Notes under the pieces: model-generated
Database searches by the model: none
What the model was told of the DNA's origin: nothing
The model's input: the letters and a program-made list of their open reading frames with translations, nothing else
Program-made: the position numbers and the translations under genes
Assembly (NCBI GenBank): GCA_003157895.1
Contig: PMKW01000078.1
Coordinates: 1 to 5,003, forward strand
Length of the DNA: 5,003 nucleotides
From: Methanoregula sp.
Lineage (GTDB): Archaea; Halobacteriota; Methanomicrobia; Methanomicrobiales; Methanospirillaceae
Reading direction: 5' to 3'
Part shown: positions 1 to 5,003 of the stretch, in pieces
Layout of the letters: every line of letters starts with the position of its first letter
Position numbering within the stretch: position 1 is the first letter of the stretch

Positions 1-1
1 T

Positions 2-889
2 GTGGTCGTATGTACCTATAAACGGCCCGCGTTACTGAAGAGGTGCCTGCGCTCCCTTGCTGTCCAGACCCTTGACCGCAGGCGCTTCGAAGTGATCGTG
101 GTCAACAATGACCCCGAGACAGATCCCTCCCAGATCACCGCGTTGTACCCGGATGATCATACAGGGTTCCGGGTCATAGAAGAACATGACGTGGGAATTT
201 CCAGTGCCCGTAACAGGGGATGGCAGGAGGCAAAGGGTGAATTCGTTGCCTATATCGACGACGATGCTCAGGCTGCTCCGGACTGGGCCGGGCGTATACT
301 CAACGATTTTGTCCGGATTCTTCCCAGGCCGTTTGCTGTTGGGGGAAAGGTCCTGCCGGTGTACGCGACCAGACCGCCGTTCTGGTTCTCTGATGAACTG
401 GAAACATTTTCATTGGGAGAGACCGCCCATTTCCGTTCGTCCGCCCGTGCCAGGTACGGTTTTATCGGTTCAAATATGGCATTTACCCGGGAGGTCCTGG
501 AACAATCGGGGGGATTTTCCCGGGATTATGGTATGCTCGGACCCGTGATCCGGCTGGGAGAGGAGACGGAATTGTTCACCCGGATCCACCGTAATTATCC
601 CGGCCGGTTCTGGTACGACCCGGAGGTGCGTGTCCGCCACTGTGTCTCGGATCGCAGCATACACCTTATGTCCCGCTGCATCCGCTCTTTCCGCAGCGGG
701 AGGGCGCTGGCCGCCATCGATGCCGCAGAAGAGTCCCCAAGCCCGTTATTAAAAAAAATTCTTCACCTTATCAGGGTAGTACCTGCCCTGCCCTACCGGA
801 TCCTGGTATACCGGCGCATCAATCCAACAGAACTCATCATATCCCTGCAGGATCTCTGTGAGCGGCTCGGGTACCTGCATGTGCGATGA
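2..889 (+). CDS. Family 2 glycosyltransferase (GT-A fold), 5'-truncated by the window edge
   Basis: Transfers a sugar from a nucleotide-activated donor to a growing glycan, probably at the cytoplasmic face of the membrane during surface polysaccharide or glycoprotein glycan synthesis. The first visible residues (VVVCTYKRP, the first codon being GTG) are the family's N-terminal strand, which normally follows a few more residues, so the true start lies just before the window. Numbering from base 2, visible motifs are VVNN at 33-36, the GISSARNRG helix at 65-73, the metal/nucleotide-binding DDD at 86-88, GSNMAF at 156-161, the GEETEL block at 186-191 that should supply the catalytic base, and the late H213...R218 pair typical of the family. 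There is no obvious membrane segment. The last ~20 residues form a helical tail (ELIISLQDLCERLG at 277-290) that closely resembles the tail of the deacetylase downstream. An A8 run lies at 751-758. The sugar donor and acceptor cannot be told from sequence. The family assignment is firm. Confidence 0.93.
   Translation: MVVCTYKRPALLKRCLRSLAVQTLDRRRFEVIVVNNDPETDPSQITALYPDDHTGFRVIEEHDVGISSARNRGWQEAKGEFVAYIDDDAQAAPDWAGRILNDFVRILPRPFAVGGKVLPVYATRPPFWFSDELETFSLGETAHFRSSARARYGFIGSNMAFTREVLEQSGGFSRDYGMLGPVIRLGEETELFTRIHRNYPGRFWYDPEVRVRHCVSDRSIHLMSRCIRSFRSGRALAAIDAAEESPSPLLKKILHLIRVVPALPYRILVYRRINPTELIISLQDLCERLGYLHVR
830..871 (+). repeat. Copy 1 of a shared C-terminal coding segment (GT2 gene)
   Basis: This 42-base stretch encodes residues 277-290 of the glycosyltransferase and matches 2428-2469 in the deacetylase gene at 32 of 42 bases without gaps and in the same reading frame, including an exact 11-base run TGCAGGATCTC. 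The encoded peptides share 8 of 14 residues (pattern EL....QDL.ER.G) with conservative changes at most other positions. Confidence 0.6.
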
Positions 890-905
890 TTGTGCCCTGA
901 AGCGG

Positions 906-971
906 GAAGCCGGACCGTTTTTCAATACCGTTCACGAGAGCCAGTGACCCGGGCTCCCGACAGCCGGCTTC
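906..971 (+). terminator. Nested inverted repeat with T5 run after the GT2 gene; possible terminator or 3'-UTR structure
   Basis: An exact 8-bp inverted repeat, GAAGCCGG (906-913) and CCGGCTTC (964-971), encloses a smaller hairpin, GAGCC (938-942) / GGCTC (952-956) with a 9-base loop, and a T5 run at 918-922. It begins 17 bases after the stop codon. Archaeal termination mainly needs a T-run, so the T5 could end the transcript. The stems may instead be an RNA structure in the 3' UTR. The order is not that of a bacterial intrinsic terminator, because the T-run sits inside the outer stem. Confidence 0.4.
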
Positions 972-1012
972 GTAATTCACCCGGTATGCTCCAGGGGGAG
1001 GACTCCCGGCAC

Positions 1013-1075
1013 CAATTATACTTTGGAGAGCCAGAGGGGGATAAAAACGTACGCTGGATTTAAACGCATGATAAA
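1013..1075 (+). promoter_or_regulatory. AT-rich patch with several TATA-like elements
   Basis: Within the otherwise GC-rich spacer 890-1242 there are three TATA-like stretches: AATTATA near 1014-1020, ATAAAAAC at 1041-1048 after a G-run, and ATTTAAAC at 1058-1065, followed by ATAAAAGGGG. Any of these could drive the deacetylase gene with a long leader of about 150-200 bases, or a short untranslated RNA. I see no convincing gene between 890 and 1242. Confidence 0.25.
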
Positions 1076-1176
1076 AGGGGATTTCCTCCAGATCCCTGTG
1101 CCTGCAGGGCGGGTTTCACCGGAAGTGCTTCCCTGCCGGGCAGAGCGTAGGGTACCGGCACTGCGCGTCATACTAC

Positions 1177-1184
1177 GAATATAT
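1177..1184 (+). promoter_or_regulatory. Candidate TATA box for the deacetylase gene
   Basis: GAATATAT lies in a GC-rich setting. With the usual archaeal spacing of about 25 bases, transcription would start near 1205-1210 and give a leader of roughly 35 bases that includes the Shine-Dalgarno at 1233. This is the best-placed TATA-like element for the gene at 1243, but it is judged by eye only. Confidence 0.35.
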
Positions 1185-1232
1185 CCCCGTCCAGAACCAG
1201 ATCTAACCGGTAGCAGGCCCTGATGTTCATCC

Positions 1233-1238
1233 GGAGGG
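1233..1238 (+). promoter_or_regulatory. Ribosome binding site of the deacetylase gene
   Basis: GGAGGG ends 4 bases before the ATG at 1243 and is complementary to the CCUCC end of archaeal 16S rRNA. It decides the start: the next in-frame ATG (1285, residue 15) has no comparable motif and would leave almost nothing before the TFDDGP strand. Confidence 0.7.
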
Positions 1239-1242
1239 CAAT

Positions 1243-2502
1243 ATGTTCTACAGGAAAGGAATACGCGGTAACTCACTCCCGCCGATGACACTCTGCCTCA
1301 CGTTTGATGACGGCCCCGGCAGAACCTGGGACGAGGGAGACCCCGATCCAAGGGAAGAGGAGAGCAGAAAAATCGGTCCCGGCCCCCATACCCTCCTGAT
1401 AGCAGAATACCTGAAGAACCAGGGGATCCGGGCTACGTTCTTTTTTTTGGGCAGGCATGCGGCGCAGTATCCGGATATCCTTGTGAAAGTAAAAGAATCC
1501 GGCCACCTGATCGGCAATCATACGTTCGGGCACCCGCACCTCCCGGATCTCCTTGCCCGGAAAGGAGCCCCATATGAGGAACTGCTTACGACGGATGCAA
1601 TAATAAAGCCCTGGGTAGATGGCAGGATCACGTTCTTCCGCTCGCCCTACAGCGACTGGACACCGGAACTTTATATGGCTCTCAATAACACGCTTGCACT
1701 TTCTATGAACCATATCGGGCCGATCGACTGGGATATTGACGGGACCGACTGGTTGAGCTGGCAGAACTGGTGCATAACGCATGACCCCGACGCACCAAAG
1801 AAATGCGCCGATAATTACCTGAAGGCGATCCGAAAAGCGGGCAACCGGGGGATAATCCTGATGCACGACAGCATTGGCGACCGGGAGAATACCCGGGAAG
1901 GAAACCAGACTTTTCAGATGCTGCAGATACTTATACCCCGGCTTAAGCAGATGCACTACCATTTCGTCCGGCTGGACGAGATACCGGTTATCGTGTCAAG
2001 GATGAACGATCCCTTCCGCTTCGCGCTGAAAGCGTCGAACAGTAAGTATATCTACCTGCAGGATGGCGGAGGGGGTAAGATCATGGTCGATAGTCCCCAA
2101 GTCGGGCCTGGAGAGCTGCTCGGTATTGAAGACCTTGGTTTTGATAAAGCAGCGCTTCGTGCCCCAAACGGCCGGTTCTTCTCACCCGGTAACGGAGGCG
2201 GCGATGCTGTCCTTGCGGATGCAGCTGATGTTCATGAGGGGGAAACCCTTGACCTGGTCACCTTCGACCAGACGCATGTCGCATTCAGGACGGCCATGGG
2301 TAACTGGCTGACATGGACCAGAACAGCTGATGGCGACCAGCTCGTGGCATCTGCATTTCCCTTTGGACCGCCCGAAGAAGGGGTTTTCGCTGTTGAAGTC
2401 AGGGAATGCCGGCAGCCGGTTACAAGGGAACTCCTCATGTTCATGCAGGATCTCGTTGAACGAATCGGTTCCTGGCGCAATCGCAACAAGGCAAGAGAAT
2501 AA
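1243..2502 (+). CDS. Polysaccharide deacetylase (NodB/CE4) with C-terminal fascin-like beta-trefoil
   Basis: Metal-dependent removal of N-acetyl (or O-acetyl) groups from a polysaccharide. The CE4 motifs are complete: TFDDGP at 20-25 (D22 predicted base, D23 metal ligand), H93 and H97 in GNHTFGH (metal ligands), R133 in FFRSPY, DGTDW at 166-170, and LMHD at 206-209 with H208 as predicted acid. The catalytic domain covers about 15-250. Residues 27-47 are an acidic, Gly/Pro-containing insertion between the first motif and the first helix, where most family members have only a few residues. Residues 258-387 form three fascin-like repeats (separate entry), and 389-419 a polar helical tail. There is no signal peptide or membrane helix: the N-terminus is MFYRKGIRGNSLPP, so the protein is predicted cytosolic unless exported by another route. 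It lies 353 bases after the GT2 gene on the same strand, and the spacer carries its own promoter-like sites. It probably acts on the glycan made by the neighbouring transferases; the substrate is not deducible. A T8 run occurs at 1441-1448. Confidence 0.93.
   Translation: MFYRKGIRGNSLPPMTLCLTFDDGPGRTWDEGDPDPREEESRKIGPGPHTLLIAEYLKNQGIRATFFFLGRHAAQYPDILVKVKESGHLIGNHTFGHPHLPDLLARKGAPYEELLTTDAIIKPWVDGRITFFRSPYSDWTPELYMALNNTLALSMNHIGPIDWDIDGTDWLSWQNWCITHDPDAPKKCADNYLKAIRKAGNRGIILMHDSIGDRENTREGNQTFQMLQILIPRLKQMHYHFVRLDEIPVIVSRMNDPFRFALKASNSKYIYLQDGGGGKIMVDSPQVGPGELLGIEDLGFDKAALRAPNGRFFSPGNGGGDAVLADAADVHEGETLDLVTFDQTHVAFRTAMGNWLTWTRTADGDQLVASAFPFGPPEEGVFAVEVRECRQPVTRELLMFMQDLVERIGSWRNRNKARE
2014..2403 (+). 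other. Fascin-like beta-trefoil domain of the deacetylase (three repeats)
   Basis: Residues 258-299, 300-341 and 342-387 are three repeats of one pattern: a strand ending in [AV][AL][KR][AT] followed by a (S)NxK/R- or GNW-type turn (FALKASNSKYI, AALRAPNGRFF, VAFRTAMGNWL), then a Gly- or Asp-rich hairpin (GGGG, GGGD, ADGD), then a stretch ending in Val/Leu/Ala-rich residues and a G-x-x-E-type turn before the next strand. This matches the actin-crosslinking/fascin-like trefoil, whose three ~42-residue repeats make one fold. In prokaryotic enzymes such trefoils are usually taken as carbohydrate-binding modules. Sugar binding here is inferred from the fused enzyme. Confidence 0.78.
2428..2469 (+). 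repeat. Copy 2 of the shared C-terminal coding segment (deacetylase gene)
   Basis: Encodes residues 396-409 (ELLMFMQDLVERIG) of the deacetylase, after the trefoil domain and close to the C-terminus, the same relative place as in the glycosyltransferase. The heptad-like spacing of hydrophobic residues suggests an amphipathic helix. It could be a docking tail that brings both enzymes to one partner or membrane site, or a leftover of gene fusion; the sequence does not decide between these. Confidence 0.6.
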
Positions 2503-2508
2503 GATCCG

Positions 2509-2514
2509 TTTTTT
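2509..2514 (+). terminator. T6 run, probable archaeal terminator of the deacetylase gene
   Basis: Six T residues begin 7 bases after the stop codon of the deacetylase gene and are preceded by GATCCG. A short T-run on the coding strand is enough for archaeal termination. The rest of the convergent spacer (2515-2721) holds only a weak hairpin (CCGGG 2543-2547 / CCCGG 2558-2562). No T-run in the minus direction serves the opposing gene obviously. Confidence 0.5.
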
Positions 2515-2721
2515 CAAAATAGTACCTTATGGCCGGGAATCGCCGGGTTGCACGGGTCCCGGAAAACCGGAAACCCTCGCCATTCGACCGTATATCCCGT
2601 TTCATTCACGGTGGCCGGCAGATCGTGCAGGAGCCCGGCTTTCCAATAACTTCTGATACAGGACGTCTCTGACCCGCGAACCAGGGGAAAGAGAACCCGG
2701 ACGGGTACCGGAGGATCAGTA

Positions 2722-4083
2722 TCAGGAGGTCCCTCCGTCCCATGCTGAACGGACTTCCCGGTACCACCGGAGGTACTGGCCTGCCTGTACCTCCAGGTCA
2801 AACCGGACCTTCGCATCTTTTGCCGCATTCATTCCCATGCGTTCACATCCTGTTTTATCATCCAGCAGGTACTGGATCCTGGCAGCCATATCCACGGGAT
2901 CTCCCGGAACAGTAAGAATCCCGTTGAACCCCTCCCGTATCTGTTCCGGGATCCCTCCCACTGCCGTTGCAACAACCGGGATCCCGGAGGCAAGGGCTTC
3001 CGTTATCGCCAGTCCCCAGACCTCGGTCCGGCTGGCATGGATATAGAGGTCAGCAGCCTGGTAATACCGGGCCAGCTGCCGGGGATCGCGGATGAACGGA
3101 AGGAAACGCACCTCCAGGTTCCCGGTCCGCTCCCATGGTCCGTCTTCACCAATCGCGATGAACAGGATCTTTCTTTTCGGGTCTGTTGCCGCAAGGCGGT
3201 GTACCGCGGTATGGAGCGTCAAAAAGTCCTTGTCCGGGTTGTTCCGGATCCCGTTCGAGATAAAAAGAAGGACCGTCAGATCCGCCGGAAGGCCCAGTTC
3301 CTCCCGTACCCGGTAACGGTCATGGGGATGGAATACCGAGAGATCGACCCCGTGGGGAATTATCCTGCTGCCGGCAACCGCCGCAAAAAGCGGCGAGTCC
3401 GGTACCTGGTCCATAAGCCATGCTGAAGGAGCCGTGATATACAACCGTGAATTCCGGAAAATTTCTGCTATTTTCCGGTCGTCGCAGGACCTGATGCGCC
3501 GTGCGACCCGTTGTGGTATGCCGGAGAACCGGCGGCCGCTGTTGCCGTCAGCCAATCGGGATCCAAACCCGCTTCTGAGGAGGAAGGAATCATGCAGGGT
3601 CATGACGAGCGGGACATGTTTTGTGAGGAAGGGTAAGGCCCGCAGATCGAAATAATTACCATGGGAGTTGTGGATATGGAGGATGTCTGGCTTGTCCGGA
3701 GCTGCATCCAAAAGGTTCCAGCTTGCAGGAAAATCATAGTCCAGACCTCCGCAGGCTGTGAGGATCGTGTTGAGGGGATGTGCCAGAAATCTTGAGGCGT
3801 AACACCGGTACCGTGCGCCGGCTGACCGCTCTTTGGCCTGCCTGAGTTCCCCTGCTTTCGTGAGCCACACCCGTTCCCATGCGTTCCGGGACAGCCCCCG
3901 GTCGATTTCCCTGACCCGCGGATCTGATCCCCGTTTCGTTCCCACAAACAGGGAGGACCGGTACCCGCGGTCCAGGTACTGGTGAAAAAGATTCATGGAT
4001 ACGGACTCTGCACCGCCTTCGATATCATAACTGTTCACCTGCAGTATGCTGCTGCCCGGTTCCAGGAGAGAGGTATCGGTCAT
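2722..4083 (-). CDS. Family 4 glycosyltransferase (GT-B fold)
   Basis: A complete retaining glycosyltransferase of 453 residues that moves a sugar from a nucleotide-sugar to a glycan acceptor, presumably in surface polysaccharide assembly. The N-terminal acceptor domain begins with ILQVNSYDIEGGAE (13-26; the glycine-rich loop), followed by DILHIHNSHGNYFDLRALP (133-151) and VMTLHDS (160-166). The C-terminal donor domain carries IIPHGVDLSVF (241-251), ISNG (275-278) and the EX7E motif (E354 and E362 in EVWGLAITE), then ALASGIPVVATAVGGIPE (363-380) and NGILTVPGD. There is no signal peptide or membrane span. The start is fixed at 4083: an in-frame stop lies at 4101-4099 and the next Met (residue 30) would remove the conserved N-terminal loop. 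No Shine-Dalgarno precedes it, so a leaderless or weakly initiated message is likely. Residues 167-207 lack the Cys-rich segment common after the HD motif in close relatives. It converges on the deacetylase gene and diverges from the CARF-like gene. Sugar specificity is unknown. Confidence 0.93.
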   Translation of the reverse strand: MTDTSLLEPGSSILQVNSYDIEGGAESVSMNLFHQYLDRGYRSSLFVGTKRGSDPRVREIDRGLSRNAWERVWLTKAGELRQAKERSAGARYRCYASRFLAHPLNTILTACGGLDYDFPASWNLLDAAPDKPDILHIHNSHGNYFDLRALPFLTKHVPLVMTLHDSFLLRSGFGSRLADGNSGRRFSGIPQRVARRIRSCDDRKIAEIFRNSRLYITAPSAWLMDQVPDSPLFAAVAGSRIIPHGVDLSVFHPHDRYRVREELGLPADLTVLLFISNGIRNNPDKDFLTLHTAVHRLAATDPKRKILFIAIGEDGPWERTGNLEVRFLPFIRDPRQLARYYQAADLYIHASRTEVWGLAITEALASGIPVVATAVGGIPEQIREGFNGILTVPGDPVDMAARIQYLLDDKTGCERMGMNAAKDAKVRFDLEVQAGQYLRWYREVRSAWDGGTS

Positions 4084-4370
4084 GAGGTGCTCTGTATCTT
4101 ATCATGGGATTACAAAACCAATAATCATATTCACCACAGGTCTGGTCCAGGTCATTTCCGGGGCAGATAGTAATTGTTGCTGACACTGCAACCCTGCTGT
4201 TCCGGAAGGTGCACGCCCATGAGGTGGGCAGGCGGGAGATGCCCCGGCTTTCAACTTCGGTGAGCCCCCGGGGGATAGGGGACGAGTGCGAGGATCAATA
4301 GCTGAATGAGACCATGATTTCAGTCATTTCCTGAAAAATTTTGAAAAACCTTCGTTATCAGAATGATTTC
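4084..4370. other. Divergent intergenic region without a convincing gene; contains a GC-rich, possibly structured block
   Basis: Bases 4084-4200 should hold the promoter of the minus-strand glycosyltransferase, but no clear TATA box is visible there. Bases 4211-4281 are strongly GC-rich: GCCCA (4215-4219) pairs with TGGGC (4225-4229), CCCCGG (4242-4247) can pair with CCGGGG (4268-4273) around a 20-base loop, and 4265-4274 is a perfect C5G5 palindrome. A 20-codon reading frame runs from ATG 4239 to TAG 4301, with no good ribosome site. Bases 4302-4370 are AT-rich and unremarkable. Confidence 0.4.
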
Positions 4371-4379
4371 GTAATACAT

Positions 4380-4392
4380 ATGGACAGTCCAT
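4380..4392. repeat. Perfect inverted repeat upstream of the CARF-like gene
   Basis: ATGGAC-A-GTCCAT is a perfect 6-bp inverted repeat with a 1-base centre. It sits about 20-30 bases upstream of the TATA-like element at 4411 and overlaps the next palindrome by two bases. Its size and place fit an operator bound by a dimeric winged-helix regulator; the binding protein is unknown. Confidence 0.45.
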
Positions 4393-4407
4393 TACCCCCG
4401 GAGTAAT
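4391..4407. repeat. 17-base near-perfect palindrome next to the TATA box
   Basis: ATTACCCCCGGAGTAAT pairs at 7 of 8 positions around its central base (ATTAC/GTAAT arms, CC/GG inner pairs, one C-A mismatch). A further GTAAT at 4371-4375 faces the ATTAC at 4391-4395, giving alternating half-sites at 4371, 4391 and 4403. It ends 3 bases before the TATA-like element at 4411, where a bound protein could affect access of TBP and TFB. It is proposed as an operator, possibly for autoregulation by the adjacent gene. Confidence 0.45.
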
Positions 4408-4410
4408 ATC

Positions 4411-4440
4411 TCTAAAAATATATACCACCAACCATTTAAA
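4411..4440 (+). promoter_or_regulatory. TATA-like promoter elements of the CARF-like gene
   Basis: Two candidates are seen: TCTAAAAATATATA at 4411-4424 and CATTTAAA at 4433-4440. The first would start transcription near 4445 with a leader of under 20 bases. The second would place the start at or next to the ATG at 4463, giving a leaderless message. Both agree with the lack of a Shine-Dalgarno in the C/T-rich stretch before the ATG. Confidence 0.6.
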
Positions 4441-4462
4441 CCACTACTTCTGACACTTCTCC

Positions 4463-5003
4463 ATGCCACCGGACAAACACGTCCATATCATCAGTGCCGG
4501 TGAAAACATCCACACCGCGTATCCGGCCAGTTTCCGCACCCTTCCCACAATCACCCGCACATATGTGATAGCAGACAGCGAGTTTTACGCACGCTCACCC
4601 AATCCGGAGATCGAGAAACAACGGCAGGCCATCCGCAACGCGGTCAATGCCGTGAAGGAGATCTCCACATCGCTCTCCATCCCGTTCAATCGCGAGATTG
4701 TATTCCCACCGGTATACCCATCCATACGCACAATCCTGACAAAGATCCACCGCGAACCTCCCGGGGCACGGTTCACATTTGACCTCTCCGGGGGAGCGAA
4801 ACCGCTCTGTTTGGCTCTTTTCTCGTTTGCTCCATTGCTAGGCGGGGAGGTGTATTCTGCATTTGATGAGAAAACACCCCGCAATATTCCGTTGCCGGAT
4901 CGTTCCGCAAGGACCATGATGACAAATCCCAACTACCAAACAATCCTGGCCCTGCTCCTCAGGTCCGGCGGGAAAACCATAGATACCGGAATTCATGAAT
5001 GGG
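4463..5003 (+). CDS. CARF-like ligand-sensing protein, probably with C-terminal winged helix; 3'-truncated by the window edge
   Basis: Open from ATG 4463 to the window end (180 codons, no stop). The visible part reads as a Rossmann-like CARF domain: strand HVHIISAG (6-13), helix around 18-28, strand RTYVIAD (32-38), a long helix about 49-71, strand REIVFPP (77-83), helix 85-97, strand RFTFDLSGGAK (103-113), a hydrophobic helix to 126, and strand GEVYSAFD (128-135). DLSGGAK at 107-113 corresponds to the (N/D)xTGGTK-type ligand loop of CARF domains. From NPNYQTILALLLR (155-167) the sequence looks like the first helix of a winged HTH, as in Csa3-like or DUF6293-like regulators, but the rest is outside the window. 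CARF domains bind cyclic oligoadenylates or related nucleotides and control an attached output domain. The start is the first ATG after the promoter elements, without a Shine-Dalgarno. A non-CRISPR regulator with this fold, or an effector-type C-terminus, remains possible. Confidence 0.75.
   Translation, partial: MPPDKHVHIISAGENIHTAYPASFRTLPTITRTYVIADSEFYARSPNPEIEKQRQAIRNAVNAVKEISTSLSIPFNREIVFPPVYPSIRTILTKIHREPPGARFTFDLSGGAKPLCLALFSFAPLLGGEVYSAFDEKTPRNIPLPDRSARTMMTNPNYQTILALLLRSGGKTIDTGIHEW

Noticed and set aside
1023..1223. 66-codon plus-strand frame in the spacer before the deacetylase
   Set aside because: It starts at a TTG with no ribosome site, its Arg/Pro-rich composition looks like translated spacer, and it overlaps promoter-like AT-rich elements. 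No recognisable motif.
1273..1962. 229-codon minus-strand frame
   Set aside because: Lies wholly opposite the deacetylase catalytic domain, whose motifs are complete; the antisense product has no recognisable pattern. A shadow of a GC-rich gene.
2514..2828. 104-codon minus-strand frame across the convergent spacer
   Set aside because: Overlaps the 3' end of the GT4 gene in another frame and has low-complexity Arg/Pro/Gly composition; no start signal or motif.
4152..4220. 22-codon minus-strand frame (starts MGVHLPEQQ) upstream of the GT4 gene
   Set aside because: Too short to judge, no ribosome site, and no sign of conservation available from one sequence.
4309..4336. Possible box C/D small RNA (ATGATT and CCTGA near each other)
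   Set aside because: The C box is a poor match, the spacing is too short for a guide, and no second C'/D' pair is present.
4585..4932. 115-codon minus-strand frame
   Set aside because: Opposite the CARF-like gene, whose strand-helix pattern and DLSGGAK loop make it the real coding strand.
1..5003. CRISPR array, tRNA or rRNA, insertion sequence ends
   Set aside because: I saw no regularly spaced repeats, no cloverleaf-like sequence and no transposase or terminal inverted repeats, despite the CARF-like gene at the right edge.

Overview
The window looks archaeal, most likely from a methanogen of the Methanomicrobiales (Methanoregula-like). This is inferred from TATA-like boxes upstream of genes, a start codon with no Shine-Dalgarno at 4463 beside a start with a clear one at 1243, short T-runs after genes instead of bacterial-type hairpin-T terminators, moderately GC-rich coding DNA, and the types of proteins encoded. 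No rRNA, tRNA, CRISPR array or insertion sequence is visible, so the taxonomic assignment stays tentative.

Layout. (1) 2-889, plus strand: the 3' part of a family 2 glycosyltransferase whose start lies before the window. (2) 890-1242: a gene-free spacer with a nested inverted repeat just after the stop, an AT-rich patch of TATA-like elements, and a likely promoter plus ribosome binding site for the next gene. (3) 1243-2502, plus strand: a NodB-type (CE4) polysaccharide deacetylase fused to a fascin-like beta-trefoil and ending in a short helical tail. (4) 2503-2721: a convergent spacer beginning with a T6 run. (5) 2722-4083, minus strand: a complete family 4 (GT-B) glycosyltransferase. (6) 4084-4462: a divergent spacer with a GC-rich, possibly structured block, then overlapping palindromes and two TATA-like boxes. 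(7) 4463 to the window end, plus strand: the start of a CARF-like sensor protein that probably carries a C-terminal winged-helix domain, cut off by the window edge.

The first three genes form part of a surface or extracellular polysaccharide locus: a GT-A transferase, a GT-B transferase and a deacetylase that would modify N-acetylated sugars. The fourth gene is of a different kind. CARF domains sense cyclic oligonucleotides or related nucleotide ligands in CRISPR and other defence settings, so it may mark the edge of a defence or regulatory module that continues to the right.

The least expected features are the deacetylase-fascin fusion without a signal peptide, a C-terminal tail shared at both DNA and protein level by the glycosyltransferase at 2-889 and the deacetylase, one 8-base homopolymer in each of those two genes, and the overlapping palindromes in front of the CARF-like gene.
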